Positions 49,085 through 62,800 are shown, counted from the stretch's first letter. The stretch: 64,000 nucleotides of DNA from Gordius sp. MW1 (GCA_964036665.1 OZ038529.1:23136060-23200059); one strand, 5' to 3'. Notes: generated by a model not told the origin, from the sequence alone. A program made the numbers and translations.

Positions 49085-49215
49085 ATGAGTGGGCGGAAAA
49101 GAAAGTAATGAAGGAAACGTTAAAACAGCATTGCGATACAACGCGTGGCACAAGGAATATAGAAGTTACATAATAAATGACGCGTATGTACATATAAAGG
49201 ACGCAGCTCACCACG
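49085..49215 (-). repeat. Block shared with the hAT element at 36469-40760
   Basis: Contains GGAATATAGAAGTTACATAA, TAAATGACGCG and ACGCAGCTCACCAC. Nearly the same sequence is at 40335-40455 (GGAATATAGAAGTTACATAA, TAAACGACGCG, ATGCAGCTCGCCAC). In both cases it lies 5' of a minus-strand transposase start (about 0.3 kb and 0.55 kb upstream). Confidence 0.7.
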
Positions 49216-49794
49216 GTAGCTAAAGATTGTAATATGCTTGGTATTTAAATATGAAATTATATATAGCTGTATTAAAAATCAAAGTATAAAACTCTAAAAT
49301 CAGGGAGTGCAGAAGGAAAACTTTTAAAATGGACTTTTTACAATGATATGATGTTTACGGAAAAAGTTTTTGATGAAACTCCCACAACAAGCACCTTAGA
49401 TAATTTTGATTGAGAAAATAAACCCTGTAATCAATTAGATTAATTGACATAGCAATAATATAGAAGAAGCAAAAAATGCTTAAGAGAAGAAGAACCATAT
49501 TTATTTCTATTTAAACCTCTTTTGCCAGACTTTCTACTCTTGATATAATGGCAAAACACCAATGCAAGGAATGTATTATGTAAAATGTGTTTTATAATAA
49601 AAATTATGTTCCATTGTAATGCTTTAGTTATTTTTTATTGGTACCTATTATTAGCTTATATGGTTAGTAAATTTTAAAATTTCTCAGGTCTTAATTATTT
49701 TGTTTGCATATTATATAAAAAGACGACAACATAAATTTTTATTCAAATCATAAAAATAATAATGATGTTCAAGGAAACACATTGTGATAATTGA

Positions 49795-51183
49795 AAAAAA
49801 AAATTCGGGCCTTAGGCCCCCGTGGGAAGGGGGAGAAGGGAAGGGGAGGAGGGGAAGGGAAGGGGGTGGGGGAAGGAAAGGGGGAACGAAACTCATCTAT
49901 ACTCCGTATAAGCGGAGCAAATTTGCTATGCAATTTATGGGCGAGAAAGGTGGGAAGGGGCGAGAATGTTTATAGGGGGGTATAAAATATTAAATGATTA
50001 GTTAATTATTTATACAAATAATTAAAAAGTTAAATTTTCGTGAAACCTGCTATTATTGACGAAAAGGTTTTCTTTCATTCATTCTTATTTATCAACTTTT
50101 AAATTAATCAAGATGACGAAAGGAACGCAAATAGAGGGTATGAACTTGTCAACAGTCATCCTTCCAAAACATACAATTTTCAATTTAGAGTTTTTTGGAT
50201 ACGATGAATGCGCATATGTATAGTATAAACAAGATATTAAAAAAACGAAAAATTTTTCCAATCAGACCTTGGCCATTGGTCATTTTTTTCCATTAACAAG
50301 AACAATATATTAATTTAATTAAAATAAGCCTTTGTGGGGGGGGGGGGGCACAGGGACCCGTATCAGTAGAGGTATAGGCCCTTGTAGGGGGGCATAGGTA
50401 ATTATCAATGTTAACCTAATATAGCAATTCAAAAAACGAAAAAAAATTTCGATTTACACTTTGGCCATCATTTTTTTATTGGTCAGCCAGGACACGGTCA
50501 AAAAGAATATAAGTACATAAGAGACGAATAAAAAGGAAAAATAAATTCGATTTATACTTTGGCCAATGGTGATTTTTTTTATTGGTCAGTAGCCAGGTCA
50601 GGGTCAAAAAGATATATATACATAAGAGACGAAAAAAACCGAAAAAAAGATTTCGAAACATAATTTGGCCAATGGTCATTTTTTCATTGGTTAGTAGCCA
50701 GCGGACGGCCAAAAAGTCATATTATTAATGGTATTAACAAGAACACGATATTAATTTAATTAATAAATTATTTTTTGCCCTATCCGGGTATCGAACCAGC
50801 AATTAAGAATTTGCCCTAGCCGGGATTCGAACCCACACCAGTAGAGGCATAGGCTTTTGTAGGGGCACAGGGACCCACATCAGTAAAGGCATAGGCCCTT
50901 CAGGGCATAAGGTAATTATCAATGTTAACCTAAAATACCAATTCAAAAACGAAAAAAAAATTTTTGAATCACAATTAGGCTAATGGTCATTTTTTCATTG
51001 GTCAATAGCCAGGACATGGTCAAAAAGTCATATTAGCAATGGTATTAACAAGAACAATATATAATAAAAAAACATTTTTTCCCTCTCCGGGTATCGAACC
51101 AGCAATTCAGAACGTTGGACGGACGGACGGACGGACAACAAACGGACAACAAAAAGCGAGCCCATAAATTGCATAGCAATTAA
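49795..51183 (-). repeat. X-Y composite repeat, longest minus copy
   Basis: The Y module (49801-49995) starts TTCGGGCCTTAGGCCCCCG and has GGAAGGGG tracts. It is followed by about 250 bp of unique sequence, then four X units (50255-51110) and the X head with (GGAC)n and ACAAAAAGCGAGCCCATAAA. Open frames in both modules are not coding. Confidence 0.8.
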
Positions 51184-51379
51184 ATTCGAATTTAAGTTTC
51201 TAATATCCTGGCTTTGAATATTGGATGAATCTTATCGCACTCATTGAAATTATAAAACTATAGGCTAATCGTGGGAATTTTCTCCCTTTGATTAGATACC
51301 TTACATTAACATTTGTTATAATTTCTCAGTTGTATAGACGTGAATCTGAATCCGATATTAAGACAAGCCCTTAAACTTA

Positions 51380-51870
51380 ATAACAAATTTGAGACACTTG
51401 CGACACTCTTAAATCAATTCTATTATCCAGTCAGCCCTTAGAAAGGCCCATATTCCCTCCATACTTGAACCTTCAGATCCTGCCCTTGAAGGTCGAATGC
51501 GTCCTGACGGTTCCTCGTTAGTCCCATGGGAAAATGGTCTCTTTTTAAAGTGGGATTTTAAATGCATAGACCTATTTGCCCCCTCTAATCTTAATTATGA
51601 CCCCATGGTCCTCGCTGTAGAACGCAAGCCCAAAAATACAAGGCTCTTTTGGACTCTAGTATTTTATCCCAATAGTTTCCTCCTGTTCAGGATCTTATGG
51701 AAAAATGGCGTTGGCTTTATTCAAAGAAATAGGCAGGCGATCCCCTTCCTCCAAACATGCCCCCGCATTTTTACTGAAACAATCAATAGCTATCTTAATT
51801 GCAAAATTTAATTTCAAAACTTTTTTGGATTCCTGGCCTCTTCTAAAAGAGGAAGATAAAGACATATTAC
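51380..51870 (+). pseudogene. Second RPDG-motif retroelement fragment
   Basis: Pieces in shifting frames: SILEPSDPALEGRMRPDGSS, LVPWENGLFLKWDFKCIDLF, then after frameshifts a tail with SWPLLKEEDKD. It keeps the RPDG and WD-x-K-C-I-D motifs more faithfully than 47770-48228 but is frameshifted after codon 50. Confidence 0.55.
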
Positions 51871-51929
51871 TCATATGATGTTTTTTTTAAATATAATAGA
51901 ATCATTTAATATTATGTTTAGAACTCAAA

Positions 51930-52245
51930 CTAATTGCCCGGCCCGAAATGATGTGTTTTAAAATTTGTAGCACTAATATCGTTATATTTTTGAAAAAAAT
52001 TTATACTGCTTTTTGATTTTTTTGGATAAAAACTAGGATTAACAAACATTATAAAATCAAATTAAAAATTGACAAATTATACACAAAAACATTATTTTAA
52101 AAACAACATTAAGCCCGAATTGCCCTAGACTTGTTATGGTGACCGCCCGGGCCCACCCAAAGGTCATAATTTACGACAGTTGCCCGGACCGGCCCATAGA
52201 CCGGGCGGTTAGGTTCGGGCAGAAGGCCGGGCATTTCTGGTCTCT
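51930..52245. mobile_element. hAT-type terminus with iterated GCCCGG
   Basis: Repeated CCCGG/CCGGG motifs between 52145 and 52235 and an end CATTTCTGGTCTCTA (52246). An isolated TGCCCGGCCCG lies at 51943. A full matching left terminus is not seen, so the left border is approximate. Confidence 0.45.
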
Positions 52246-52749
52246 AGTCTGTAGTTGCGTCGGGTTAATTAGGGTATTGTATGGCTATCTATCAAATGAA
52301 AATACATTTCATTGCAAACTTAAAGCAAAATGTTACGTATAAAGTTCCTCGCGTAAAATTTTATGGGATTTGTTAATTTAAATTAATCACATGACACTAT
52401 TGTTTAATTGATTTTGTTAAGAGACCGGAAATATAAATATTAAATCCCGTGTAAAAAGTAACAAATTATTTTTTCAATATTTTTGTTTAAAATATTTTTG
52501 ACATGTTTTTATTTGCTAAAAAACACGAATACTTTTGTTTAATTTATTTTATATAACTCTTATTCTGTTATAAAAAACATTAAAATGAGAGAAAATACAC
52601 AACTAAATAAGTTTGTGCAATTAAATAGTTTTTATGCGCAAATTAATTTCAATTCTACAACCAAGGCTCTATTTTAGCTAACTGTGTTGAGTTGAAACTA
52701 AAAAAATAGATTAAGGAAATGTTACAATTACCATATTGGTAATTAAATC

Positions 52750-53011
52750 TTTTGAGGCCGGCGATAATGTATTGTTTATAAAAAAATATTGACTTTAGGT
52801 CTATATATATTGATCAACCAATAGCGTTTAGGTTAATTTTAAATTTTAACCTAAGATTTAGGTTAGTCTACAAATTTTGACCTCAAGGTTTGAGGTTGAT
52901 ATTGACTTATAACCTCGAAGCAGAGGTTAGCGTTTTTAAAAGACCTCAAAGATTGTTTTAAAAGCCTAACCTATTAGGTTGTGTCGACAAAACCTAAGGT
53001 TCCCATCACTA
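52750..53011. mobile_element. hAT-type terminus with iterated AACCT/AGGTT
   Basis: At least ten AGGTT or AACCT motifs between 52830 and 53005, ending AAGGTTCCCATCACTA. This is the same layout as the other hAT ends in the window. No matching left TIR is visible. Confidence 0.45.
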
Positions 53012-53899
53012 GCTGGGTCCATTAGTTAGCATTGGCAAGATAGTAATTTAGGTCTAATTGCATGTTTATTATTGTTAGAAGGACCACAAAGTAGATTGAT
53101 TGTTAAATTATACATATGATAAATAATTAATTGCACACATAACAACATATTAAAAACATCAATTATATTAGCACTGTTATTGGATTTCGAAGATGCTTTA
53201 GTAATATTTACTACTTCATCATAGCTCATTTTTAGTCTGTAGGTTTATATTACATATTAATGCTAAGGATACAAATATGTGAAATCAAAAAAATTATTTA
53301 CATGTTCTGCTTAATTTCGCAAATTCTCGTCTTGTCTTAAGAACCCTCCCTTTTTAGATTTTATTATAAATCTGAGATGATATTCAGTATTTGGATGGGG
53401 GGGGGGGGGGTAAAAAATTTACAGAATATTTTTTTTGTTCTCCGATTAATGCTCTGGCCTCAACCCAATTAAGACTCAACATTAAATAATACAGATATAT
53501 AATATTGCAAAATTTATAAAAATAGAATTATAATTTATATCGTATACCCCCCGCCCCTCCTAATTAAGCCCATGGAATCTTAAGTCACCCCCGCCTCCAT
53601 AAAGTAAATATCTTTTATAAATATTATTGAGTTTCACATCCACCTCCTTTATCCATAATTATCTACTTTACATTAGTCACTCAAGAACAAATTAAAAAAT
53701 TAGTTTATTCATTTTAAATATATTTTTAAGCAAGAGCAGCTTAAAAAACTCAATCAACAAAACACACCACAATACATTTCTTTTACTTCGCAATAGTAAA
53801 CAGATAAGCGAGTTGACTATAAGTAACACATAAAATCACAAAATTTCACACAATTTTTTTGCAAATAACGGACGGCGTAGTGTCTAAGAAACATTATTT
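53012..53899. other. 3' flank of the helicase gene
   Basis: AT-rich sequence with a run of 14 G (53397-53410). No gene recognised. Confidence 0.5.
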
Positions 53900-56800
53900 T
53901 CATGTATTAGTTTCTATCAATCGTTTGCACATATTCAAAACTTCTTTCCTCAACTGTAGCACTCGGGCTTCGTTGTTTGAATTTTCTTCATAATCATCCT
54001 CTTGAAACATTTCAAAATTTTTGTTTTCAACTGTAATTCCAACTTTGAGGAAATGACTAAACAGCTCCAAAATAACGGCCCGTAAATTTATGAGTCTATT
54101 GGCGGTATCCGTATCTCGCGTAGCAAAGGTTAGCATGGGCTCGAAATCCAATCGAAGCAAAACTCGACCATCTTTGCAATGTTCTGCCAATCTGCAATAA
54201 TATAAAGAGAGAAAACAAAAGATTAGAAGGGGAAATAAAAACTTAACTTGCTTTTAGAGTAAATTTTATAAATTTTTTTATTTTAATTTTAACCCCAAAT
54301 ACATTAGTACATATCCTGAAAAGATAGGTACGTGTTTTTAACAAGAGCTATGGAAGCTCTTCGACTTGCAATATATTATATAATAGGGTTAATAACCCAA
54401 ATTCTAATTAATTTCGTAATCAGAGGTCAGATTTTTAAAAAAATTTCTGCTCGAACGCAACCGATCCAATTATTTAGTTAAACCCGCCAGAACTCTTCTT
54501 AAATCATTAGAGCGCGAAGCCCGGCATGAAATGATGATTTTTAAAATCTAAGTATATAAAATATTTGATAAATCAATGTCAATTTAACCGTTAAAGATGC
54601 AACAACTATCGCATCATAAATTATACATATTCTAAAATTTCCATCCGAAAATTCTCTTACTCGGGTTCTTGAAGTCCTTCTTCTTTAGTAAGAATTTCAA
54701 GCTTACGACCGGCCAGTAAAATTAATGCTATGGGAGGAAATGTCGATAGATCTCGGCATATTGAAGCGTTATTGCGATGGGGAAGCTTAAGCTGAAACAT
54801 TTGGAGTAGATATTTGGGATTAAATAAGATAATATATATTTTCTTTAATTATATTTTCCTTCAAATTTTTAAATGATTCTTAAGAATTTAAAAAGGGCGG
54901 GGGTGCAATTGATAATTTTTAAATTTCCCCATAAATAAAACCACGAAATAATTTTGGAAATTTATCATTTATATAGACCATAATATGCCTTGGTAAGATT
55001 TGAAAATCATAAAATATATATACCACTTATAATCTAATTTCACCAGTCGCGATTAAAATGAAAAGCCCATAATCTAATGGTATAATATATTGTATATTCA
55101 CTCAGTTTTATACAATTTTGCCAAGTTATCACAAGGTTCTAAAAAAACTAAAAATACTTTGCATATATTCGGTACGTAATGTCATTTTCGGTGAAATAGA
55201 TCACATAATTTAAAACGTGTACAATAAACAACAAAGGTGAGAATGATAAAAAATTATGTTTAATTTAAAACATAATTAAATATTAAAAGGCCAAATATAA
55301 ATCGCCTTTTAAACATAAACTATACTAAAAAAACTACCTAAATCTGGCGCAAAATTAAAAAAAACTTTATCCACTATAAACATTATAAAGACAACACCCC
55401 CTATCACATTACAAATGTTACAAATTTTAAAAAATAATCATAAAAAATGTCACAAAAATAGTATATATATATAGCATAGTATAATCTTACGCAATTCAAA
55501 AAAGTGACCCAATCCGTATCGTAATGTTCCCGGTCAGAACATAAGCTATCACTCGAAGGTACTATGAGTCCGTTTCTATTGCAACTGCCCGCAGCTATTA
55601 GGCGACGAGCTTCTTTGATTAAGTGCCCCTTCTTCACATCGCCGTAAACAACCTTAGCAACGTTTGGATAAAAACTGGCACCTAGGATAGCCTAATTACG
55701 AAGTTATATTTACAATTTTAAATGAAGAATAAATAGTTTGTGTTTATTATTTAAAAAAAACTAAGATTTTTAATTGCTATGCAATTTATGGGCTCGTTTT
55801 TTGTTGTCCGTCCGTCCGTTGTCCGTCCGTTACCCTCCTATCTATTTGCATTGGGTATATTAGGTTATCGATTTTCTAAATTAATGCATGAGAAAGAGGT
55901 GCCCCACCCCTCATCTCTATCTCCCTCGCTGTGTTATTTTTTAAATTAATGTATAAGAGGTACCCCACCCCTCATCTCTATCTCCCTCGGTGTGTTATAT
56001 ATAAGATTTAAATTATCTATTACACCGGCTTTCTGCCTGTTATATAATTATATAATAAACATAAATAAAAGTTGTTTACTTTTAATTGCTATGCAATTTA
56101 ACTAGTTTTGGGGTTAGAATCCCGGAGTTTTTTGACTCTTATGATTGTTCTTGTTACTATCATTGATAATAAGACTTTTTGGCCGTCCGCTGGCTGCTGA
56201 CCAATGAAAAAAATGACCATTGGCCAAAATGTGAATCGAAATTATTTTTTTCGTTTTTTTTGACTATTATGATTGTTCCTGTTTCTACCATTGCTATTAT
56301 GACTTTTTGGCCGACCGCTGGCTGCTGACCAATGTTATATAATAAACATAAATAAAAGTTGTTTACTTTTAATTGCTATGCAATTTAACTAGTTTTTGGG
56401 TTAGAATCCCGGAGTTTTTTTGACTCTTATGATTGTTCTTGTTACTATCATTGATAATAAGACTTTTTGGCCGTCCGTTGGCTGCTGACCAATGAAAAAA
56501 ATGACCATTGGCCAAAATGTGAATCTGAGTTTATTTTTTCGTTTTTTTTTGATTATCATGATTGTTCCTGTTACTACCATTGCTATTATGACTTTTTGGC
56601 CGTCCGCTGGCTCCTGACCGATGGAAAAAATGACCATTGGCCAAAATGTGAATCGAAATTATTTTTTTCGTTTTTTTTTGACTATTATGATTGTTCCTGT
56701 TCCTACCATTGCTATTATGACTTTTTGACCGTTCGCTGGCTGCTGACCAATGGAATAAAATGACCATTGGCCAAAATGTGATTCGAAAACTTTTTTTTCG

Positions 56801-59800
56801 TTTTTTTTGACTATTATGAATTTATATCCACTTTTACCGTGTCCTGGCTGCTGACCAATGGAAAAAAATGACCATTGGCCAAAATGTGATTCAAAATTTT
56901 TTGTTTTTGTTTTTTTTACTCTTATGAATTTATATCCACTTTTACCGTGTGCTGGCTGCTGACCAATGGAAAAAAATGACCATTGGCCAAAGTGAGCATC
57001 AAATTTTTTTTCCGTTTTTTTGGCTATCATTGACTTATAGAGTATCTGTTGGTACTGACCAATAGAGAAAAAGTGACCATTGGCCAAATTTTTGATTTTT
57101 TTAATTAAAAATTGTTCAAATTCAACAAAAAATTTCTCCCAACAATTCTGCAAATTCTTAACATTGTGCCGTTTTATAATATAATGTTTGTTAGACCCAT
57201 AATCACTAAAGGCCATAAAAACTAATGTAATACGCAACTAGATGCAAACACTAAATCTAACCCTAACCCTTGCCTATATTACATTTTGCCTATATTACAT
57301 TTTGCCTATAATGGAAAATTTGTATAAATAATTAATTAATCATTAGGCATTTAATACCCCCCTATAGGCATTCTCGCCCCTTCCCACCTTTCTCGCCCAT
57401 AAATTGCATAGCAAATATGATACATTTATACGAAGTACAGATGAGTCGTCCCCCCTTCCCTTCCCCTCTTCCCTTCCCTTCTCCCCCTTCCCACGAGGGC
57501 CGAAGGCCCGAGTTTTTTAATATACAAATGATTTAAATATTAAACATGTAAATTCCTCAAAGACGCCATCTATAGGTTTATAAATTTTAATAAAGCGTTG
57601 GGATCCATTGCATTGCATGCATATTGCATATACTATGCTATGCGGGATAGCAGTGTTAGTGTTAGTTAGTATTGTAGTACTAGTATATGTTGTGTGTGTG
57701 TGATAAATTTATGGGGCTGTGTGGAGTGTGTGTTATGTTATATGCGTATCTTGCAAACCTTATACAACCTTATCGTTATGTTATGTTCGGGGTGGGAGCG
57801 ATACACACACCCCCGTTCTCTCCTGCACATTCTCCCTTCCAACCTTGTTCCACCCGGTTCCAACCTTGTTCCAACCTAAACACACCCCACCTAGCCCATA
57901 CGCACGTGTTATTATTAATTGCCACGCAATTTATGGGGGCTCGCTTTTGGTTGTCCGTCAGTCCGTCTTGTCCTTCCTTAAAAGAGGAAGATGAAGATAT
58001 ATTGGCTACTTAACGCTCTTATTTAATTTTTTTAATATACTATATTTGTATTACATTTTACCATGATTAGCCATGTATTAATAAACTTTTTGAGAAAGAA
58101 AACTTGTAATTTTTCACTAATTGCCGTGGAAACTTATAAGGGTTTTTAATGGCTGTGAACTTATGCTTTTAAAAATTATTTTATTACCTTTCACAAAAAG
58201 ACTAATTGTGTAATGGATTTAATGAATTACTCTAGTGGGTCGAGTTGATGATTATATAAAAATTTAAAAATGTATATATGGTCAAACTATCTGCAAATTT
58301 ATGGTTTCTAAGAGTCACGTTAGATTCTAGTCTAGATTACTGAAAGATAATAGAAGTCCCATACTAATAACTCATAGTATACAATGGATTTATATGATTT
58401 TTGAAGTTCTTAAATTACACCCGAAATTAATGTACTATTTTATGGTCGCTAAACTTAAAGTAAGTCATTATAAAAGTAAGACCTTTTTCCGAAACCTCAC
58501 ACACTTATTTCTCGAATAATTTAAAATTCTGTAAAAATTTTAACCAATTTTTGGGGGGATTTTTATAAAAAGGCAACAATTGTGAAGAGAGAGAGGCTTG
58601 GCAAAATATTATAGCCTATTTTACCTATTTAATATTTATATACATGCTGAGATCATTTAAAGGAGCATAAAAAATAAATTTTGCAAAAAAAATTTCAATA
58701 ATGTTAGCAGTGTTGTTAAAATGCCAAAATGCTACTACCATAACCTATGGTAGTAGCATACATCTCGCCCATTACCATCATCATAACCAGCACCAAGCTG
58801 CTTAATAACCCGGTTGCTATCACTGGCAACCATGGTTGCTTGGTTGTAAGAGATGTAAGTAACCGGGCATTTGGCAGATAGGATTGATATAACCGTGGTA
58901 TTGAGCAGGCTCGTTTTAAACTAAACATGGTTTTTAGCAAATTTAATTTTAGCTTACTATTAGAGTTGGTAGCTGCCATATAATGCTAATCAATATTTTT
59001 CAATCATTTATTAATACAAAAATAATGATTAAAAAATTTAAATATATTATAAATTTGTCCCGTTATTTTGCCCCCCCCCCTAATTTTTTATCCTCTTTCT
59101 CACCAGGGGGGAGGGGGGGTGTTTTGCCCTCCCCCCCCCTAATTTTTTATCCTCTTTCTCACCAGGGGGGTTGCCCCCCCCCCCCAATTTTTTATCCTCT
59201 TTCTTACCAGGGGTGAGGGGGGTGTTTTGCCCCCCCCCCTTATTTTTTATATTCTTTTTGAGAGGGGAGGGGGGGGGGTGTGTTGCCCCCCCCCTTATTT
59301 TTTATCCTCTTTCTCACCAGGGGGGAGGGGGGGGGGGGGTGTTTTGCCCCCCCCCCCCTAATTTTTTACGCTCTTTCTTACCAGGGGGGAGGGGGGGGGG
59401 GGGTGTTTTGCCCCCCCCCCTTATTTTTTATCCTCTTTCTCACCAGGGGGGAGGGGGGGGTGTTTTGCCCCCCCCCCTAATTTTTTACGCTCTTTCTCAC
59501 CAGGGGGGGGGGGGGTGTTTTGCCCCCCTTCCCCTTATTTTTTATCCTTATTTTGACCAGAGGGGAGGGGGGTGTTTTGCCCCCCCCCACTATTTTTTAC
59601 GCTTTTTCTCACCAGGGGGGGGGGAGGTGTTTTGTTCCCCCCTTATTTTTTACGCTTTTTCTCACCAGGGGGAAGGGGGGGGGGGGGGTGTTTTGCCCCC
59701 CCCCCCTTATTTTTTTATCCTCTTTCTCACCAGGGGGAGAGGGGGGGGGGATGTTTTGCCCCCCCCTTATTTTTTATCCTTATTTTGACCAGGAGGGGGC

Positions 59801-62800
59801 AAAACATCCCCCCCCCCTGGTGAGAAAAAGCCTAAAAAATAGGGGGGGGGGCAAAACACCCCCCCCCCCCTGGTCAGAAAGAGGATACCTGACCTCTTGT
59901 CAAAAAGAGGATAAAAAATGAGGGGGGGGGGGGGCAAACCCCCCCTCCTGATCAACACCCCCCCCCCTGGTGAGAAAAAGCGTAAAAAAGAGGGGAGGGG
60001 GCAAAACACCCCCCCTCCCCCCTGGTCAGAAAGAGGATAAAAAATTAGGGGGGGGGAGGGCAAAACACCCCCCCTGGTGAACACCGCCCCTGGTGAGAAA
60101 AAGCGTAAAAGAAGGGGAGGGGGCAAAACACCCCCCCCCCCCTCCCCCCTGGTGAGAAAGAGGTTAAAAAATAAGGGGGGGGCAAAACACCCCCCCCCTC
60201 CCCTCTGGTCAAAAAGAGGATAAAAAATAAGGGGGAAGGCAAAACACCCCCCCCCCCCCTCCCCTCTGGTCAAAAAGAGGACAAAAAATAAGGGGGGGGG
60301 CAAAACACCCCCCTCCCCTTTGGTTAAAAAGAGGTTAAAAAATAAGGGGGGGGGGGGGAGGCAAAACACCCCCCCCTCCCATCTGGTCAAAAAGAGGATA
60401 AAAAATAAGGGGGGGGGGCAAAACACCCCCCCTCCCCCCTGGTAAGAAAGAGCGTAAAAAATAAGGGGGGGGGGCAAAACACCCCCCCTCCCCCCTGGTC
60501 AGAAAGAGGATAAAAAATTAGGGGGGGGGAGGGCAAAACACCCCCCCCCCCCTGGTCAGAGAGAGGATAAAAAATTAGGGGGGGGGCAAAAGACCCCCCC
60601 CCCCCTGCCCTCTTGTCAGAAAGAGGATAAAAAATAAGGGGTTGGGGCAAAACACCCCCCCCTCCCCTCTGGTCAAAAAGAGGATAAAAAAAGGGGGGGG
60701 GCAAAACACCCCCCCCCCTCCCCTCTGGTCAAAAAGAGGATAAAAATAGGGGGGGGGGAGCAAAACACCCCCCCCCCCCTCTGGTCAAAAAGAGGATAAA
60801 AAATAAGGGGGGGGGGCAAAACACCCCCCCCCCCTCCCCTCTGATTAAAAAGAGGATAAAAAATAAGGGGGGGGGGCAAAACACCCCCCTCCCATCTGGT
60901 CAAAAAGAGGATAAAAAATAAGGAGGGGAGTAAAACACCCCCCCCTCCCCCCTGGTAAGAAAGAGCGTAAAAAAATAGGGGGGGGGGCAAAACACCCCCC
61001 CCCCCCCCTCCCCCCTGGTGAGAAAGAGGATAAAAAATAAGGGGGGGGGCAAAACACCCCCCCTCCCCCCTGGTGAGAAGGAGGATAAAAAATTAGGGGG
61101 GGGGGCAAATAACGGGGCAAATTTTTAATATATTTAAATTTTTTAATCACCATTTTTGTATTAATAAATGATTGAAATATTGATTAGCATTATATGGCAG
61201 CTACCAACTCTAATAGTAAGCTAAAATTAAATTTGCTAAAAACCATGTTTAGTTTAAAACAAGCCTGCTCAATACCACGGTTATATCAATCCAATCTGCC
61301 AAATGCCCGGTTACTTACATCTCTCCCAACCAGCAACCATGGCAACTTTAATCTGCCATGCTAGTAACCGGGTTATTAAGCAGCATGTGCTGCTTAATAA
61401 TGATGGTAATGGTAGGAGATATGTGCCTATTACCAGGTTTAGCACTATACCAGCAGAACCCATTTAGCAGATTAACAACACTAAATGTTAGTTGTGCCAA
61501 AACATTTTGCTAGATTTAATAATTTTAGAGCTCGAGTGGCATAGCCATATATAATTTCACCAAACCTATCATCGTTTTTTATAGCGCGGTAAGGCGTATA
61601 AAACGGCGATCAGTCATTAGTTCTAAGTTTTGTTAGTTATAACTTTACGCACTCGTAGTAGTTTGAAGGTATTAGACTGCCCCGGGGTCGTGGTAGTGTC
61701 GAGAGCATTTAGCTCGGACCTTTGGGCAAGACCAGAAGCAGCTAGCTCAGCACTCAGTTGAGACCGTACACCATCTATAAACCGCGCATTTCGACCATCT
61801 ATACTGTTTTCTTCTTCGTACAATAACCTATAATCTCGGCCCATCTCGTAGGATTGACGCCACATTTCGTATATCTTGACCTAGAGGTAGTAGGGCGTGA
61901 ATTAAAAATGCCGAGGATAAAATTCCACGCGATTTTAAGCTAATTCTACGTTTAATCCTGCATTAGCTAAAAGTTTTTTCCATTGACTCAGATCATAGTA
62001 ATACTAGAACGAGATACTGGCAACGGGTGATTTGTGCAATAAAATTAATCAATTTACTTCTATCGCCATCTTGAGTGAGATTACTTAAAATGGGCGTTTG
62101 TGGAGTTAAAAGTTGCGAAAGTTATGGAATAAAGGTTAAGGAGAACTTTAAACGATTATCTTTCCATTCATAAATTCTAAATTTAATTATACGAGACTGA
62201 ATGTTAAGCCTTTAATTTGCTGACATATGCTTCAAATATGGCTGAGAACACCCATGGGCGTAGCCAGCATTGGAATTAGAAGGGGGCAATAATGATTTAG
62301 GGAGGGGCAAAATGATCATTTTGCAAAAGTTTAGCCACAATTTTGAATAAATTTCAACAAATTTTTGGATTTAGAGGGGATAGCCGTCCCTCCCTGCCCC
62401 CTCCCCCCCCGGCTAAGCACATGACTTACTGTTCGTCATTCTATCGTATTATTATTAGTGTAAAAGCTTTCCTACAATTATGACTATATTTCCCTAAAAA
62501 TTATGTCCACGTACGCCATAGTCTCAAGTAGAATAGGATAGGGTACATGGTATTTTTTACATATTGAAAGTTTGGCAAGAGCATCACTGTGTTTACAAAA
62601 GGGTGAAACAAAAATTTAAGTGCATTTCCCTAGCTACTACAAACTTAGAATCCACCAAAAAATTTTATTTTCTTTAAAAAAAGTTAGGGTGATTCTCTCA
62701 ATAACAAACGACATTTCCCCCCCCCCCAAAAAAAAAAAACAAATTTTTTTTTTAAATTTTTTAAAAAAGTCTATACGTGTGCCAAATGATCGCTGCCGGG

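Larger units (their letters stand above)
55692..61652 (-). other. Helicase intron (5961 nt) filled with repeats
   Basis: Separates the exon ending FKLLR from the exon starting AILGAS. It contains an X-Y composite (55774-57517), an X head fused to an RPDG tail (57909-58013), the foldback at 58708-61483 and short simple repeats (GTTAGT and TGTG near 57655-57700). Confidence 0.8.

Noticed and set aside
57245..57270. Telomere-like CTAACCCTAACCC (also near 23673)
   Set aside because: Only two units, embedded in a longer shared dispersed sequence (CACTAAATCTAACCC...CTTGCCTATATTACATTTTG), so a repeat family and not telomeric DNA.
57687..58013. Overlapping frames of 60-108 codons
   Set aside because: Three overlapping frames over simple repeats and an X-head fragment; no recognisable domain.
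59171..60990. Long open frames on both strands encoding Pro-Pro-Pro-Leu-Ile-Phe-Tyr and Gly-Gly-Gly repeats
   Set aside because: They are translations of the GC minisatellite; frames exist on both strands at once and shift with homopolymer length, and there is no start, splice or domain signal.
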